Shown here: positions 10,331 to 19,100 of the stretch, one piece after another | How positions within the stretch are numbered: the first letter of the stretch is position 1 | Layout: every line of letters begins with the position of its first letter | From: Stenotrophomonas acidaminiphila | Lineage (GTDB): Bacteria > Pseudomonadota > Gammaproteobacteria > Xanthomonadales > Xanthomonadaceae | Assembly (NCBI GenBank): GCA_002951995.1 | Contig: CP019797.1 | Location: 2,154,501-2,218,500 of the forward strand | Reading direction: 5' to 3' | DNA length: 64,000 nucleotides | The notes under the pieces: model-generated | What the model saw: the letters and a program-made list of their open reading frames with translations, nothing else | The model's database searches: none | Told to the model about the DNA's origin: nothing | Made by a program: the position numbers and the translations under genes

Positions 10331-10801
10331 ATGGCCGCCATCCATCACCAGATCTGGATCGACGCACCACTGGCCACCGTGCATGCCGGCCTGGCCACCG
10401 CACGCGGACTGGGGTACTGGTGGGTCGCCCATACCGCCAGCGTGATCGACGGCGATGCCGTGCTCAGCCACAACCCCGGTCCGGCGCATGGCGTGGTCGC
10501 CATGAAGGTACTGGAAACCTCGGCGCACTGCGTGCGCTGGGAGGTGATCAGCCGGCACCCGGCACAGAGCCCCGCCTCGGCCTGGACCGGCACCGAGATC
10601 CGCTTCGAGCTGTCGCGCCGCGCCAGCCCCGGCGCGTGGCGCGGCCTGCCGCACGAGGGCGAACCGATGACCGTACTCGAGTTCCGCCACCTGGGCTGGG
10701 ATCCGGACAGCGAGTTCCTGGGCTTCTGCAGCCAGGCCTGGGCCGAGACCCTGGTGCTGCTGCGGCGCTGGGCAGAGTCCCACCCCGACCTGCCGGCCTG
10801 A
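10331..10801 (+). CDS. SRPBCC (START-like) domain protein
   Basis: A 156-residue single-domain protein with the helix-grip pattern of the SRPBCC/AHSA1 group. It opens IHHQIWIDAPLATVHAGLATARGLGYWWV, then has strands ending in TVLEFRHLGWDPDSEFLGFCSQAW and a long C-terminal helix with ETLVLLRRWAES. Such domains bind hydrophobic ligands; the ligand here is unknown. It lies 74 bp after the DUF2461 gene and 16 bp before the DUF2939 gene. Confidence 0.75.
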   Translation: MAAIHHQIWIDAPLATVHAGLATARGLGYWWVAHTASVIDGDAVLSHNPGPAHGVVAMKVLETSAHCVRWEVISRHPAQSPASAWTGTEIRFELSRRASPGAWRGLPHEGEPMTVLEFRHLGWDPDSEFLGFCSQAWAETLVLLRRWAESHPDLPA

Positions 10802-10817
10802 GCCACGGAGCCCGCTG

Positions 10818-11369
10818 ATGAAGAAGTGGCTGCTGGCAACCCTCGCCCTGCTGCTGGTGCTGCTCGCCGGCTACGTGGCCGCCGGGCCCTGGCTGGCGAT
10901 CCATGGCATCTCCGAGGCGATCGCACAGCGCGACGCCGCGCGGCTTGCCCGTCATGTCGATTTCCCCGCGCTGCGGATCAACCTCAAGGCGCAACTCGAC
11001 GACCAGTTGGTGCGGCGCGCCGGCAGCGACATGCAGTCCAGCCTGCTCGGCGCCATGGCACTGGGCGTCGCCGGCCGCCTGAGCGGCGCCGCGGTGGACC
11101 TGATGGTCACCCCGGCCGGGGTTGCCGCCCTGCTGCAGGGACACGGGGTGTGGAAGCGCGCCACCGGCGACACCGCCGACGGCGACACCTGGGGCCCACC
11201 GGCGCCGGCGCGTCCGCTGCAGGGCGCACGCGGGCATTACGAATCGCTGTCGCGCTTCACCGCCACCCGGCAGCTGGAGGACGGCGGCCGCGTGGTCTTC
11301 GTGCTGTCCCGCCAGGGGCTGCGTTGGCGCCTGACCGACATCACCCTGCCGCTGGACGCACCCGGCTGA
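10818..11369 (+). CDS. DUF2939 domain protein
   Basis: A 183-residue protein with one N-terminal hydrophobic segment (KKWLLATLALLLVLLAGYVAA, an uncleaved anchor or signal peptide), so the rest is probably periplasmic. The family pattern GPWLAIHGISEAIAQRDAARLARHVDFPALRINLKAQL is clear, and the C-terminus has FVLSRQGLRWRLTDITLPL. The function of DUF2939 is unknown. It shares a transcript direction with the preceding SRPBCC gene. Confidence 0.8.
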   Translation: MKKWLLATLALLLVLLAGYVAAGPWLAIHGISEAIAQRDAARLARHVDFPALRINLKAQLDDQLVRRAGSDMQSSLLGAMALGVAGRLSGAAVDLMVTPAGVAALLQGHGVWKRATGDTADGDTWGPPAPARPLQGARGHYESLSRFTATRQLEDGGRVVFVLSRQGLRWRLTDITLPLDAPG

Positions 11370-11666
11370 GGACGCTGCCACCGACCCGACAGGTGCCGGC
11401 CGGACGTCGCCTCCAGGGCCCCGCAACGGCATCACGACAGGCCGATATCCGCCAGCGCACGGCGTCGGCCGCACTCGCCACCAGAGCGGTGCCTGCCGGA
11501 AACAGCATACTCCGTGAAGCCGGCCGGGTCGCCAGGTGATAGCATGGCCATGCAGGCACTGCCTGCCCCGCGCGTTCCGCGCAGCCGCCCAGGCAGTTGC
11601 CCGCTCCGCTCCCTTTCCTGCGTCATCCGCCCGGTACCGCCGGACGGCCGCTCAACGGGAGTCTCC
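11370..11666. other. Intergenic region, no supported gene
   Basis: Nearly 300 bp of GC-rich sequence. Short reading frames cross it but have Arg/Pro-rich shadow composition and no ribosome site. The last 10 bp carry GGGAG, a good ribosome site for the ATG at 11667. I see no strong terminator or promoter. Confidence 0.4.
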
Positions 11667-12111
11667 ATGACCACGCATTCCACTTTCCACACACCGGCAC
11701 CCGGCCGGCCCGGCAGCGGCGTCGTCGCCGATCCGCGCGGGCAGGCGCCGGCATTGCCCGCGGCGCCTCCCGGCCCCGACGGAGACCGGGTCTGAAGCTC
11801 TCAGCCGGTCAAGCGGCTGCCGCGATCCACTGCACGTCCTGCGATGCGGTGTGCTGCCGCCAGACCGTGGTACTGGGCGGCGAGGACGACGTGCCGGCCC
11901 ACCTGACCACCCGGGTCCACGGCCTGCGGGTCATGGCCCGCGACCCGAAGGCTGGTGCGTGGCGGTGGACGGGCAGCGGATGAACTGCCGGATCCATGCA
12001 AGCCGGCCGGCGGTCTGCAGAACCTTCGTCATGGGCGGCGCCTGCTGCCGCTCGCTGCGCGCGGCCTACGCGCACGGCGGAAGCCGCACCATCGAATCCA
12101 CACTGGCCTGA
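11667..12111 (+). CDS. YkgJ-like cysteine-cluster protein, frame broken at one or two C runs
   Basis: Members of this family carry a Cys-rich, possibly metal- or cluster-binding core. The first half of the core, HCTSCDAVCCRQTVVLGGED, is in one frame. The second half, EGWCVAVDGQRMNCRIHASR with VCRTFVMGGACCRS, is in another. Restoring one C at 11944-11946 joins them as MARDPEGWCVAV. The core frame lacks its own start. The well-placed ATG at 11667 (ribosome site GGGAG) opens a frame that ends at 11795 and would join the core if one C were restored near 11774-11777. The corrected length would be about 148 residues. The first repair is convincing, the second is a guess. Confidence 0.6.
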
Positions 12112-12120
12112 GGAAAGCTC

Positions 12121-12365
12121 ATGAGCACGCCCCGCAAATCCAGCTCCACCGCGCCGAGGAAAACGACGTCGGCCTTCGCCGGCCCTGCCTCGTCGGGGCC
12201 GTTGACCCGTGAACGCATCGCCGAGGACCTGGCCGCGTTCGACCGTGCCGGCGGAAAGATTGAAACCCTCGGCAACACCCCCTTGCGCGGCAAGCCAGAA
12301 AGCCCGAAGCCGTCCGGCCGCGGCGCCAAGCCAGCGGTTGCCACCCCGCGCCGGAAAAGGCCTGA
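12121..12365 (+). CDS. Small basic conserved hypothetical protein (probable missing C near its end)
   Basis: Starts MSTPRKSSSTAPRKTTSAFA after a GAGGAAAG ribosome site. The middle, LTRERIAEDLAAFDRAGGKI, looks like a real helix-forming domain, while the ends are low-complexity and basic. The raw frame runs on as Arg-rich shadow sequence over the next gene. Adding one C to the run at 12344-12347 gives an end of AVATPAPEKA and a stop at 12363-12365, in time for the next gene's ribosome site. The corrected length is 81 residues. Function unknown. Confidence 0.5.
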
Positions 12366-12395
12366 CCTCCCCTCCCCCAACGGAAGACGACGACC

Positions 12396-12539
12396 GTGGC
12401 CAAGATCAACTACTCATACGAGAAACGCCAGCGCGAGCTGGCCAAGAAAAAGCAGAAAGACGAGAAGCTCGCCAGGAAGCGCGCGTCCAACGCAAACCAG
12501 GCGACCGATACGCCCGACCCGCCGACGTCCGCGTCCTGA
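12396..12539 (+). CDS. 47-residue Lys-rich small protein
   Basis: A GTG start preceded by CGGAAG opens a 47-residue frame beginning MAKINYSYEKRQRELAKKKQ. The N-terminal half is an amphipathic, strongly charged helix of Lys, Arg and Glu, and the C-terminal half is Ala/Thr/Pro-rich. I recall small proteins with this opening as widespread hypotheticals in proteobacteria. It is shorter than many gene callers keep. It follows the small basic protein and may share its transcript. Confidence 0.6.
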   Translation: MAKINYSYEKRQRELAKKKQKDEKLARKRASNANQATDTPDPPTSAS

Positions 12540-12788
12540 TCGCCCTGGCCACGCCCGTGCAGCGGGCGTGCAGCCGCAGCCGCGCATGGCGCCCGGCAGG
12601 TAAGCACCAGATGCCCTGAAACCGCAGCGCAGCGGCCGCGCCCCTGCATTGCCACCATTGCCCGTGCCCGCGCGACCTGCGCCTGCCTGCGGGTCGCCCC
12701 GCAGACCATGCACGGCACCCTCGCCCACGCGCCTGCCTTGCGCGAAAGCGCCGCGGCTGCGCGGTATCCGTGGCGCACCGGGGCCCAA
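12540..12788. other. Intergenic region with one hairpin
   Basis: It contains a perfect 8-bp hairpin CACGCCCG/CGGGCGTG with a 5-nt loop at 12550-12570, just after the small Lys-rich gene. This could end its transcript although no T-run follows. The rest holds only shadow frames. The csp terminator lies at its right end. Confidence 0.4.
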
Positions 12789-12815
12789 CGAAAAAGCCCG
12801 GCGCGAGGCCGGGCT
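12789..12815 (-). terminator. Rho-independent terminator of the cold-shock gene
   Basis: On the minus strand an 8-bp GC stem, AGCCCGGC paired with GCCGGGCT, with a 5-nt loop is followed by TTTTT. It sits 26 bp after the csp stop. Confidence 0.85.
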
Positions 12816-12841
12816 TCCTGATCAGGGCGATCGCCGATCGG

Positions 12842-13054
12842 TCAGACCACGCGGACCTGGTCGGCCTGCATACCCTTCTGGCCCTTCACCGCCACGTAGG
12901 TGACCTTCTGGCCTTCCTGCAGCGACTTGAAGCCGGACGATTCGATCGAACGGAAGTGGACGAACAGGTCTTCACCGCCGCCGTCCTGGGTGATGAAGCC
13001 AAAACCCTTGGCGTCGTTGAACCACTTCACGGTACCGGTCTGGGACTGGGACAT
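12842..13054 (-). CDS. Cold-shock protein (CspA family)
   Basis: A 70-residue single-strand nucleic-acid-binding OB-fold protein that melts RNA structure. RNP1 is seen as KGFGFITQ and RNP2 as DLFVHF, inside [15 protein letters not shown]. The start follows AACAAGGAG. The 270-bp gap upstream gives room for the long structured leader typical of csp genes. An intrinsic terminator follows. I cannot tell a cold-induced from a constitutive paralogue. Confidence 0.93.
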   Translation of the reverse strand: MSQSQTGTVKWFNDAKGFGFITQDGGGEDLFVHFRSIESSGFKSLQEGQKVTYVAVKGQKGMQADQVRVV

Positions 13055-13324
13055 TTCAATACTCCTTGTTGCGGATGGGCGCCGCGGACTGCGGCAGGAC
13101 GCTGATTCCAAGGAGAATTGAGAAGCGGGTGCAACAGTGTAGAAGGCAACCTCTACAGCATCGGGCCACGATTCAAGGTGACCCTTGTCATTCAGCACGG
13201 CCACGGTAGAGGCTTGGCGCGCGTAAAGCAAATCCGGCGCCGGCCGCGGTTCAGGCTGCGGCCTGGGGCCGGCGCTGCATGGCCACCGCCGCCGGCACCG
13301 GGCAAAGCGCCGGAGACACACGAC

Positions 13325-14050
13325 TCAGTGCCGTGCGACCCGCGCCCATGCCCGCGCAAGGCGCTGGAAACCGGCGCGCAGCTGCACGCGTGCGCCCCAC
13401 GGCAACGCCGACAGCGCGGCGCCCACCGGCGCCGGATGCGGCGCACCGTTCCAGGCGATCGCGACCTTGTTGCTCATGCCCGGCTCGTCCAGCTTCAGCA
13501 CGCGGCCGTCGAAACTGCGCCGCAGCCGCGTCAGGTGACCGCGGGTATCGGTGTCGTACAGGTTGCTGGCCATGACCCCGTCCGCCCCCAGCGCCGCGTG
13601 GCAATCGTCGTAGAACGCCTGGGTGGACAGCGCCGCGGGAATGCCCTGCGCGTCGTAGGCATCGAGCAGCAGCAGGTCGAAGCGGCCGCGATGGCGGCGC
13701 AGCCAGCGCGCGCCATCGATGCACTCCACCCGCAGCCGCGCATCGTCGGCCGGAATGCGGAACGCATCGCGCAGGGCGATCACCGTGGCGTCGCTCTCGG
13801 CCACCTCGATGCATGCCTGCGGCAAATAGCGGTGGCAGAACTTGGCCTGCGCGCCGCCACCGAGCCCGATGATGCCGATATGCCGCGGCGCCGGGTGCAG
13901 CCACAGCGCGGCGAGCATGCTGCGGGTGTAACCCACCTGCAGGCGCTGCGGGAACCAGCGCGACATCCGGGTCTGGGTGACGTCGCCCTGGAACTGCAGT
14001 TCCACGTGCCGCCAGGTCCGCCGGACGTAAGCGTGCCCGCCGCCGCTCAT
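13325..14050 (-). CDS. Spermidine synthase-like methyltransferase-fold protein
   Basis: A 241-residue protein of the polyamine aminopropyltransferase fold. The nucleotide-binding loop is HIGIIGLGGGAQAKFCHRYL, and the motif FDLLLLDAYDAQGIP matches the conserved region around the active-site Asp. It is shorter than true SpeE, so its substrate is uncertain. Its ATG overlaps the 5'-nucleotidase stop by four bases, so the two are co-translated. Alternative: an uncharacterised SAM-binding enzyme. Confidence 0.75.
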   Translation of the reverse strand: MSGGGHAYVRRTWRHVELQFQGDVTQTRMSRWFPQRLQVGYTRSMLAALWLHPAPRHIGIIGLGGGAQAKFCHRYLPQACIEVAESDATVIALRDAFRIPADDARLRVECIDGARWLRRHRGRFDLLLLDAYDAQGIPAALSTQAFYDDCHAALGADGVMASNLYDTDTRGHLTRLRRSFDGRVLKLDEPGMSNKVAIAWNGAPHPAPVGAALSALPWGARVQLRAGFQRLARAWARVARH

Positions 14051-15003
14051 CCGCCGCGGTCGGCGTTGGCGATGCCGTGCGGCACGTGGCCGGCGGCGAC
14101 GCTGTGGTGCTGGCGCGCGCTGTCGATGTTGTGCTGCGAGTCGTCGAAGAAGATGTCGGCGCCGAACGCTTCCAGGAACGGCCCCTTGTGGCGGCCACCG
14201 AGGAACAACGCCTCGTCCAGGCGCACGCCCCATTCGCGCAGGGTACGGATCACCCGCTCATGCGCCGGCGCCGAGCGCGCGGTGACCAGCGCGGTCCGGA
14301 TCGGCGCCTCCTCGCCGGCCGGGAACGCGGCCTGCAACGCGTGCAGGGCCGACAGGAAACTGCGGAACGGCCCGCCGCTGAGCGGTGCATGCGCGTGCTC
14401 GCGCTCGTGCCGGCCGAAGGCCTCCACCCCGTGCTCGCGGGAAATGCGCTCGCCCTCGTCACCGAAGATCACCGCGTCGCCATCGAAGGCGATGCGCAGC
14501 TGCGTCGGCGGCCGCCCGGTATCGGTGGCCGCCGCGGCCGCCGAGACCTCGCCGGGGCCGCGCGGCAGGATGGTGGCGGCGGCGATGCCATGCACCAGCG
14601 CACGCCGCACCGATTCCGGGTTGGCCGACAGGAACAGGTCGGTACCGAACGGCTTGACGTACGGCCAAGTCGGCTCGCCGGCGGTGAAGGTCGCGCGCAC
14701 GATGCCCAGCCCGTAGTGCTGGATGGAATTGAAGATGCGCAGGCCGGTGTCGGCCGAGTTGCGCGAGAGCAGGATCACCTCCACCCGCGGCGTCTCCAGC
14801 GGCGCGCCCTCGTTCAGCGCCAGCAGCTTGCGCACCACCGGGAAGGCCACGCCCGGCTTGAGCACGTCGTCCTCGTGCTCGCGCTGGTAGGCGGCGTAGG
14901 CCTCCACGCCCTCGCGCTCGAACAGCGCATGCCCTTCCTCCAGGTCGAACAGCGCCCGCGAGGTCACCGCCACCGTCAACAGCCTGGGAGTGTTGTCACC
15001 CAT
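14047..15003 (-). CDS. 5'-nucleotidase (cytosolic 5'-nucleotidase family)
   Basis: A 318-residue protein of the prokaryotic 5'-nucleotidase family (PF06189 type), a HAD-fold phosphatase. Seen are LLTVAVTSRALFDLEEGHAL, RVEVILLSRNSADTGLR, LRIAFDGDAVIFGDEGE with the catalytic Asp pair, RTALVTARSAPAHERVIRTL, and ADIFFDDSQHNIDSAR near the end. It would dephosphorylate nucleoside monophosphates in the cytoplasm. The stop overlaps the start of the spermidine-synthase-like gene. NAD kinase lies 51 bp upstream on the same strand. Confidence 0.85.
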   Translation of the reverse strand: MGDNTPRLLTVAVTSRALFDLEEGHALFEREGVEAYAAYQREHEDDVLKPGVAFPVVRKLLALNEGAPLETPRVEVILLSRNSADTGLRIFNSIQHYGLGIVRATFTAGEPTWPYVKPFGTDLFLSANPESVRRALVHGIAAATILPRGPGEVSAAAAATDTGRPPTQLRIAFDGDAVIFGDEGERISREHGVEAFGRHEREHAHAPLSGGPFRSFLSALHALQAAFPAGEEAPIRTALVTARSAPAHERVIRTLREWGVRLDEALFLGGRHKGPFLEAFGADIFFDDSQHNIDSARQHHSVAAGHVPHGIANADRGG

Positions 15004-15053
15004 GTTCCTGATCCATTGCCTTGCCGTTTCCGGCGTTGTTGCCGCGCACCCGC

Positions 15054-15817
15054 TCAGAACATGAACTGCTCGCTGAGGATGCGTTCTTCCAGATTGTGCT
15101 CGGGGTCGAACAGCAGCGTCACCTGGCGTTCGCGCGACTCGCGGATGGTGACCTCCACCACGTCGCGGGTCTCGTGCGAATCGGCGGTGACGCTGACCGG
15201 CCGCTTGTAGGGGTCGAGTACGCGGAAGCGCACTTCGGTCTCGGCCTTGAGGATGGCCCCGCGCCAGCGCCGCGGCCGGTACGGCGCCAGCGGCGTCAAC
15301 GCGATGGTGTTCGAACCCAGCGGCAGGATCGGCCCGTGCGCCGAGTAATTGTAGGCGGTGCTGCCGGCCGGCGTGGAGACCAGCACGCCGTCGCAGATCA
15401 GCTCCTCCACGCGCTGCTGGCCGTTGAGGTCGATGCCGATGTGCGCCGCCTGCCGCGTCTGCCGTAGCATCGACACGTCGTTGTAGGCGAGCGAACCGAC
15501 CGTGGTGCCGGACTCGGTGCGCGCGATCATCTCCAGCGGACGCAGGTGCGCCGGCTCTGCCTGCGACAGGCGGTGCAGCAGGTCGTCGTCGCGATGGTGG
15601 TTCATCAGGAAGCCGACCGTGCCCAGCTTCATGCCGAACACCGGCTTGCCCATGCTGCCGAAGCGGTGCAGCGTCTGCAGCATGAAGCCGTCGCCGCCCA
15701 GCGGGCAGAGCACGTCGGCCGCCTCCGGGGCGTGGTCGCCGTAACGCGCGGCCAGGCGTTCACGGGCCTGCTGCGCGGCGTCGGTGGTGCTGGCGAGAAA
15801 GGCGATGCGGGGGACAT
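15054..15817 (-). CDS. nadK: NAD kinase (start disrupted by probable missing C)
   Basis: Phosphorylates NAD to NADP in the cytoplasm. The conserved GGDG motif ([17 protein letters not shown]) and the NAD-binding block [20 protein letters not shown] are intact. The body's frame has no usable start: it reads back through [11 protein letters not shown] into intergenic sequence. The ATG at 15817 opens the neighbouring frame as MSP. Adding one C to the five-base run at 15809-15813 (G on the plus strand) gives [10 protein letters not shown], the expected N-terminus. The corrected length is 254 residues. ATG at 15823 is an alternative start. Confidence 0.85.
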
Positions 15818-15823
15818 GGCCAT

Positions 15824-16138
15824 CGTCGGTTGCGGTGGGGATTACCGAGGATAACCCGCCACGGCGGATGCTGCCGTGGCCAGGCACTGGAAAGCACCGC
15901 GGCCAAGCCCGCTCCTGCGAAAGCAACGGGTGCTGCGGCAGGAGCGGGCTTGGCCGCAGTGCTTCATCCGGCAGGTGCCGACCAACGGTCGGCACCTCTC
16001 TATCAACGTTCTGGCGCAAAGCCCCCTTTGTTAAGGGGGCGCGGCGACAGCCGCGGGGATAGGCAAACCGAGGGCGGTGCCACAAGTTCGCGCTGCGAAC
16101 TTGTGGGTCGGGCCGGTAAAACCGGCCCGACCACGGGC
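15824..16138. repeat. Cluster of five palindromes between gdhB and nadK
   Basis: No gene fits here. Instead there are five distinct inverted repeats. A 20-bp perfect stem joins 15899-15918 to 15938-15957 and extends to 15894-15962 with one mismatch. AGGTGCCGACC/GGTCGGCACCT spans 15973-15997 with loop AAC. GCCCCCTT/AAGGGGGC spans 16021-16040. A 12-bp stem with arm CCACAAGTTCGC spans 16080-16106. A 12-bp stem with arm GGTCGGGCCGGT spans 16106-16132. The second resembles GTGCCGACC-type REPs of Stenotrophomonas. Confidence 0.8.
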
Positions 16139-19100
16139 TCAAACCCCGTGCGCCGCCAGCTGGCCCAGGCGCTGCACCGCGACCGACACGGTCGGGTAGT
16201 CCAGCGTCTTCTGCTCGGCCAGTTCGGCCAGCATCGCCAGGGTGAAGCGCAGGCTGCTGTCGTCGCGGCCCAGCCACGCGGCGACCTTGGCCTCGGCGCT
16301 GCCGCCCTTCATCGACAGCACCTGGCCGGCCAGGTTGCGCTGGTGCGCAGCCAGTTCGTCGCGCAGCACGCCACGGGCGACCGCGTGCCAGCGGCCATTG
16401 ACCTCCAGCGCGTCGATCTGCTCGAACAGCCACGGCATCTGCAGGGCTTCGCCCAGGCGGAAGTGGACCTTGGACACGTCCACCGGCTTGAGCTTGCGGG
16501 TGCGGGCCAGTTCGATGATGTCGAACGCCGGCTCCAGGAACTGCAGCTCGGACAGCTGCTGCGCCAGCGCCGCCGGCAGGCCCTTCTCCTTCCACTGCCT
16601 GACGCTGGCCTCGTAGGCCGGGCGCTGCGAATCCGGCAGCACGCCCGAGGCGACGCGGATGTCGTTGAACGGCCCCTGGTAGCGCTCGACCGCGGCGGTG
16701 ATGTCCGGCATCGCGCCCGGACGGTTCAGCAGCCAGCGCACGAACGAACGCTGCAGCTTCCAGATCACTTCCAGGGCATCGACCTGCACGGCCTCGGGCA
16801 GGGTGCCGTCGAGCGCGTCGATCTGGGTCCACAGCGCGCGCGCGTCCAGCGTCTCGCGGCTGATGGTGTAGGCCTTGGCGACCTCGGCCACGCTGCGGCC
16901 GGTGTCTTCCTGCATGCGCATCAGGAAGGTGGCGCCCATGCGGTTGATGGTCTGGTTGGTCACCGCGGTGGCGATGATCTCGCGCTTCAGGCGGTGGCCG
17001 TTCATCGCGTCGGCGTACTTCTTCTGCAGCGGCTGCGGGAAGTAGCGCAGCAGCTCCTTGGACAGGTACGGGTCCTCCGGGATGTCCGATTCCAGCAGTT
17101 GCTGGAAGGCGACGATCTTGGAGTAGGACAGCAGCACCGCCAGCTCCGGACGGGTCAGGCCCTGGCCACGCACCTTGCGCGCGGACAGTTCGGCATCGGA
17201 CGGCAGGAACTCGATCTGGCGATCGAGCAGGCCCTGCTGCTCCAGCGTGCGGATGAAGTGCTGCTTGGAACCCAGGCGCTTGACGCTCATCCGCTCCATC
17301 AGGCTGATTGCCTGGTTCTGGCGGTAGTTGTCCATCAGCACCAGCCCGGCGACTTCGTCGGTCATCGACGCCAGCAGCTTGTTGCGCTGTTCGACGGTGA
17401 GCTTCTTGGCGCGCACCACGTCGTTGAGCAGGATCTTGATGTTGACCTCGTGGTCGGAGGTATCAACGCCGGCGGAGTTGTCGATGAAGTCGGTGTTGAG
17501 CAGCACGCCGTTGTGCGCGGCCTCGATGCGGCCGAGCTGGGTCATGCCCAGGTTGCCGCCCTCGCCCACGATCTTGCAGCGCAGCTCGCCACCGTTGACG
17601 CGCAGACCGTTGTTGGCGCGGTCGCCGACATCGGCGTTGCTCTCGCTGGCCGACTTCACGTAGGTGCCGATGCCGCCGTTCCACACCAGGTCCACCGGCG
17701 CCTTGAGCGCGGCGTTGATCAGCTCGGTCGGGGTCATCGACTTGATGCCGGCGTCGATGCCCAGCGCCTCGCGCACCTGCGGGGTGATCTCGATCGACTT
17801 GAGCGAGCGCGGATACACGCCGCCGCCCTTGCTGATCAGCTTGGCGTCATAGTCCGCCCAGCTCGAACGCGGCACCTTGAACATGCGCGCGCGCTCCTTG
17901 AAGGAGGTCGCGGCCACCGGGTTCGGGTCGAGGAAGATGTGGCGGTGGTCGAACGCGCACACCAGGCGGATGTGCTCGGACAGCAGCATGCCGTTGCCGA
18001 ACACGTCGCCGGACATGTCGCCGATGCCGACCACGGTGAAGTCCTGCTTCTGGCAATCGCGGCCCAGCGCGCGGAAGTGGCGCTTGACCGACTCCCACGC
18101 ACCACGCGCGGTGATGCCCATGCCCTTGTGGTCGTAACCCACCGAGCCACCCGAGGCGAAGGCGTCGTCCAGCCAGAAGCCATGCGCGCGTGCGATGCCG
18201 TTGGCGGTGTCGGAGAACGTCGCGGTGCCCTTGTCGGCGGCGACCACCAGGTACGGGTCGTCCTGGTCGTGGCGCACCACGCCCTGCGGCGGCACGATCT
18301 TGTTGCCGACGATGTTGTCGGTGATGTCCAGCAGGCCGTTGATGAAGCGCTTGTAGCAGGCCACGCCCTCGGCGAACCAGGCGTCACGGTCCAGCGCCGG
18401 GTCCGGCAGCTGCTTGGCGTAGAAACCGCCCTTGGAGCCGACCGGCACGATCACCGTGTTCTTCACCATCTGCGCCTTGACCAGGCCCAGCACCTCGGTG
18501 CGGAAATCCTCGCGGCGGTCGGACCAGCGCAGGCCGCCACGGGCCACCGGGCCGAAGCGCAGGTGGGTGCCCTCCACGCGCGGGCCGCACACGAAGATCT
18601 CGCGGTACGGGCGCGGCTTGGGCAGGTCCGGCACCTTGGCGGCGTCGAACTTGAAGCTGATGTAGTCGGCCGGGCCGCCGTCGGCACGCAGGCCGTCCTT
18701 GCGCGGCATGTAGTAGCTGGTGCGCAGCGTGGCCTGGATCACGCCGATGAAGCTGCGCAGGATGCGGTCCTCGTCCAGGCTGGACACGCCGTCCAGCAGC
18801 TTGACCAGGGTGTCATGCACCAGTGCCATGCGCGCATCGCGGTTGCCGCCACGCGCCTTGACCACGCCCTCGAGCAGCTTGATGGTGGCGGCATCGCCGC
18901 CGGCCAGCGCCTTGAACTGCGCCAGCTGCGCGTCGGCGGTGGCCTTGTCGGCGGCCGGTGCCGGGTCGAAGCGGGCTTCGAACAGCTCCACGATCAGCCG
19001 CGCCAGCAGCGGGTAGCGGTTGAAGGTGCCTTCGACGTAGGCCTGCGAGAACGGCACGCCGATCTGCAGCAGGTACTTGCAGTAGCCGCGCAGCATCGAC

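Noticed and set aside
12121..12603. 160-residue reading of the small basic gene
   Set aside because: Its second half is Arg/Ser/Pro shadow sequence overlapping the well-supported 47-residue gene. A one-base repair gives a sensible stop at 12363-12365.
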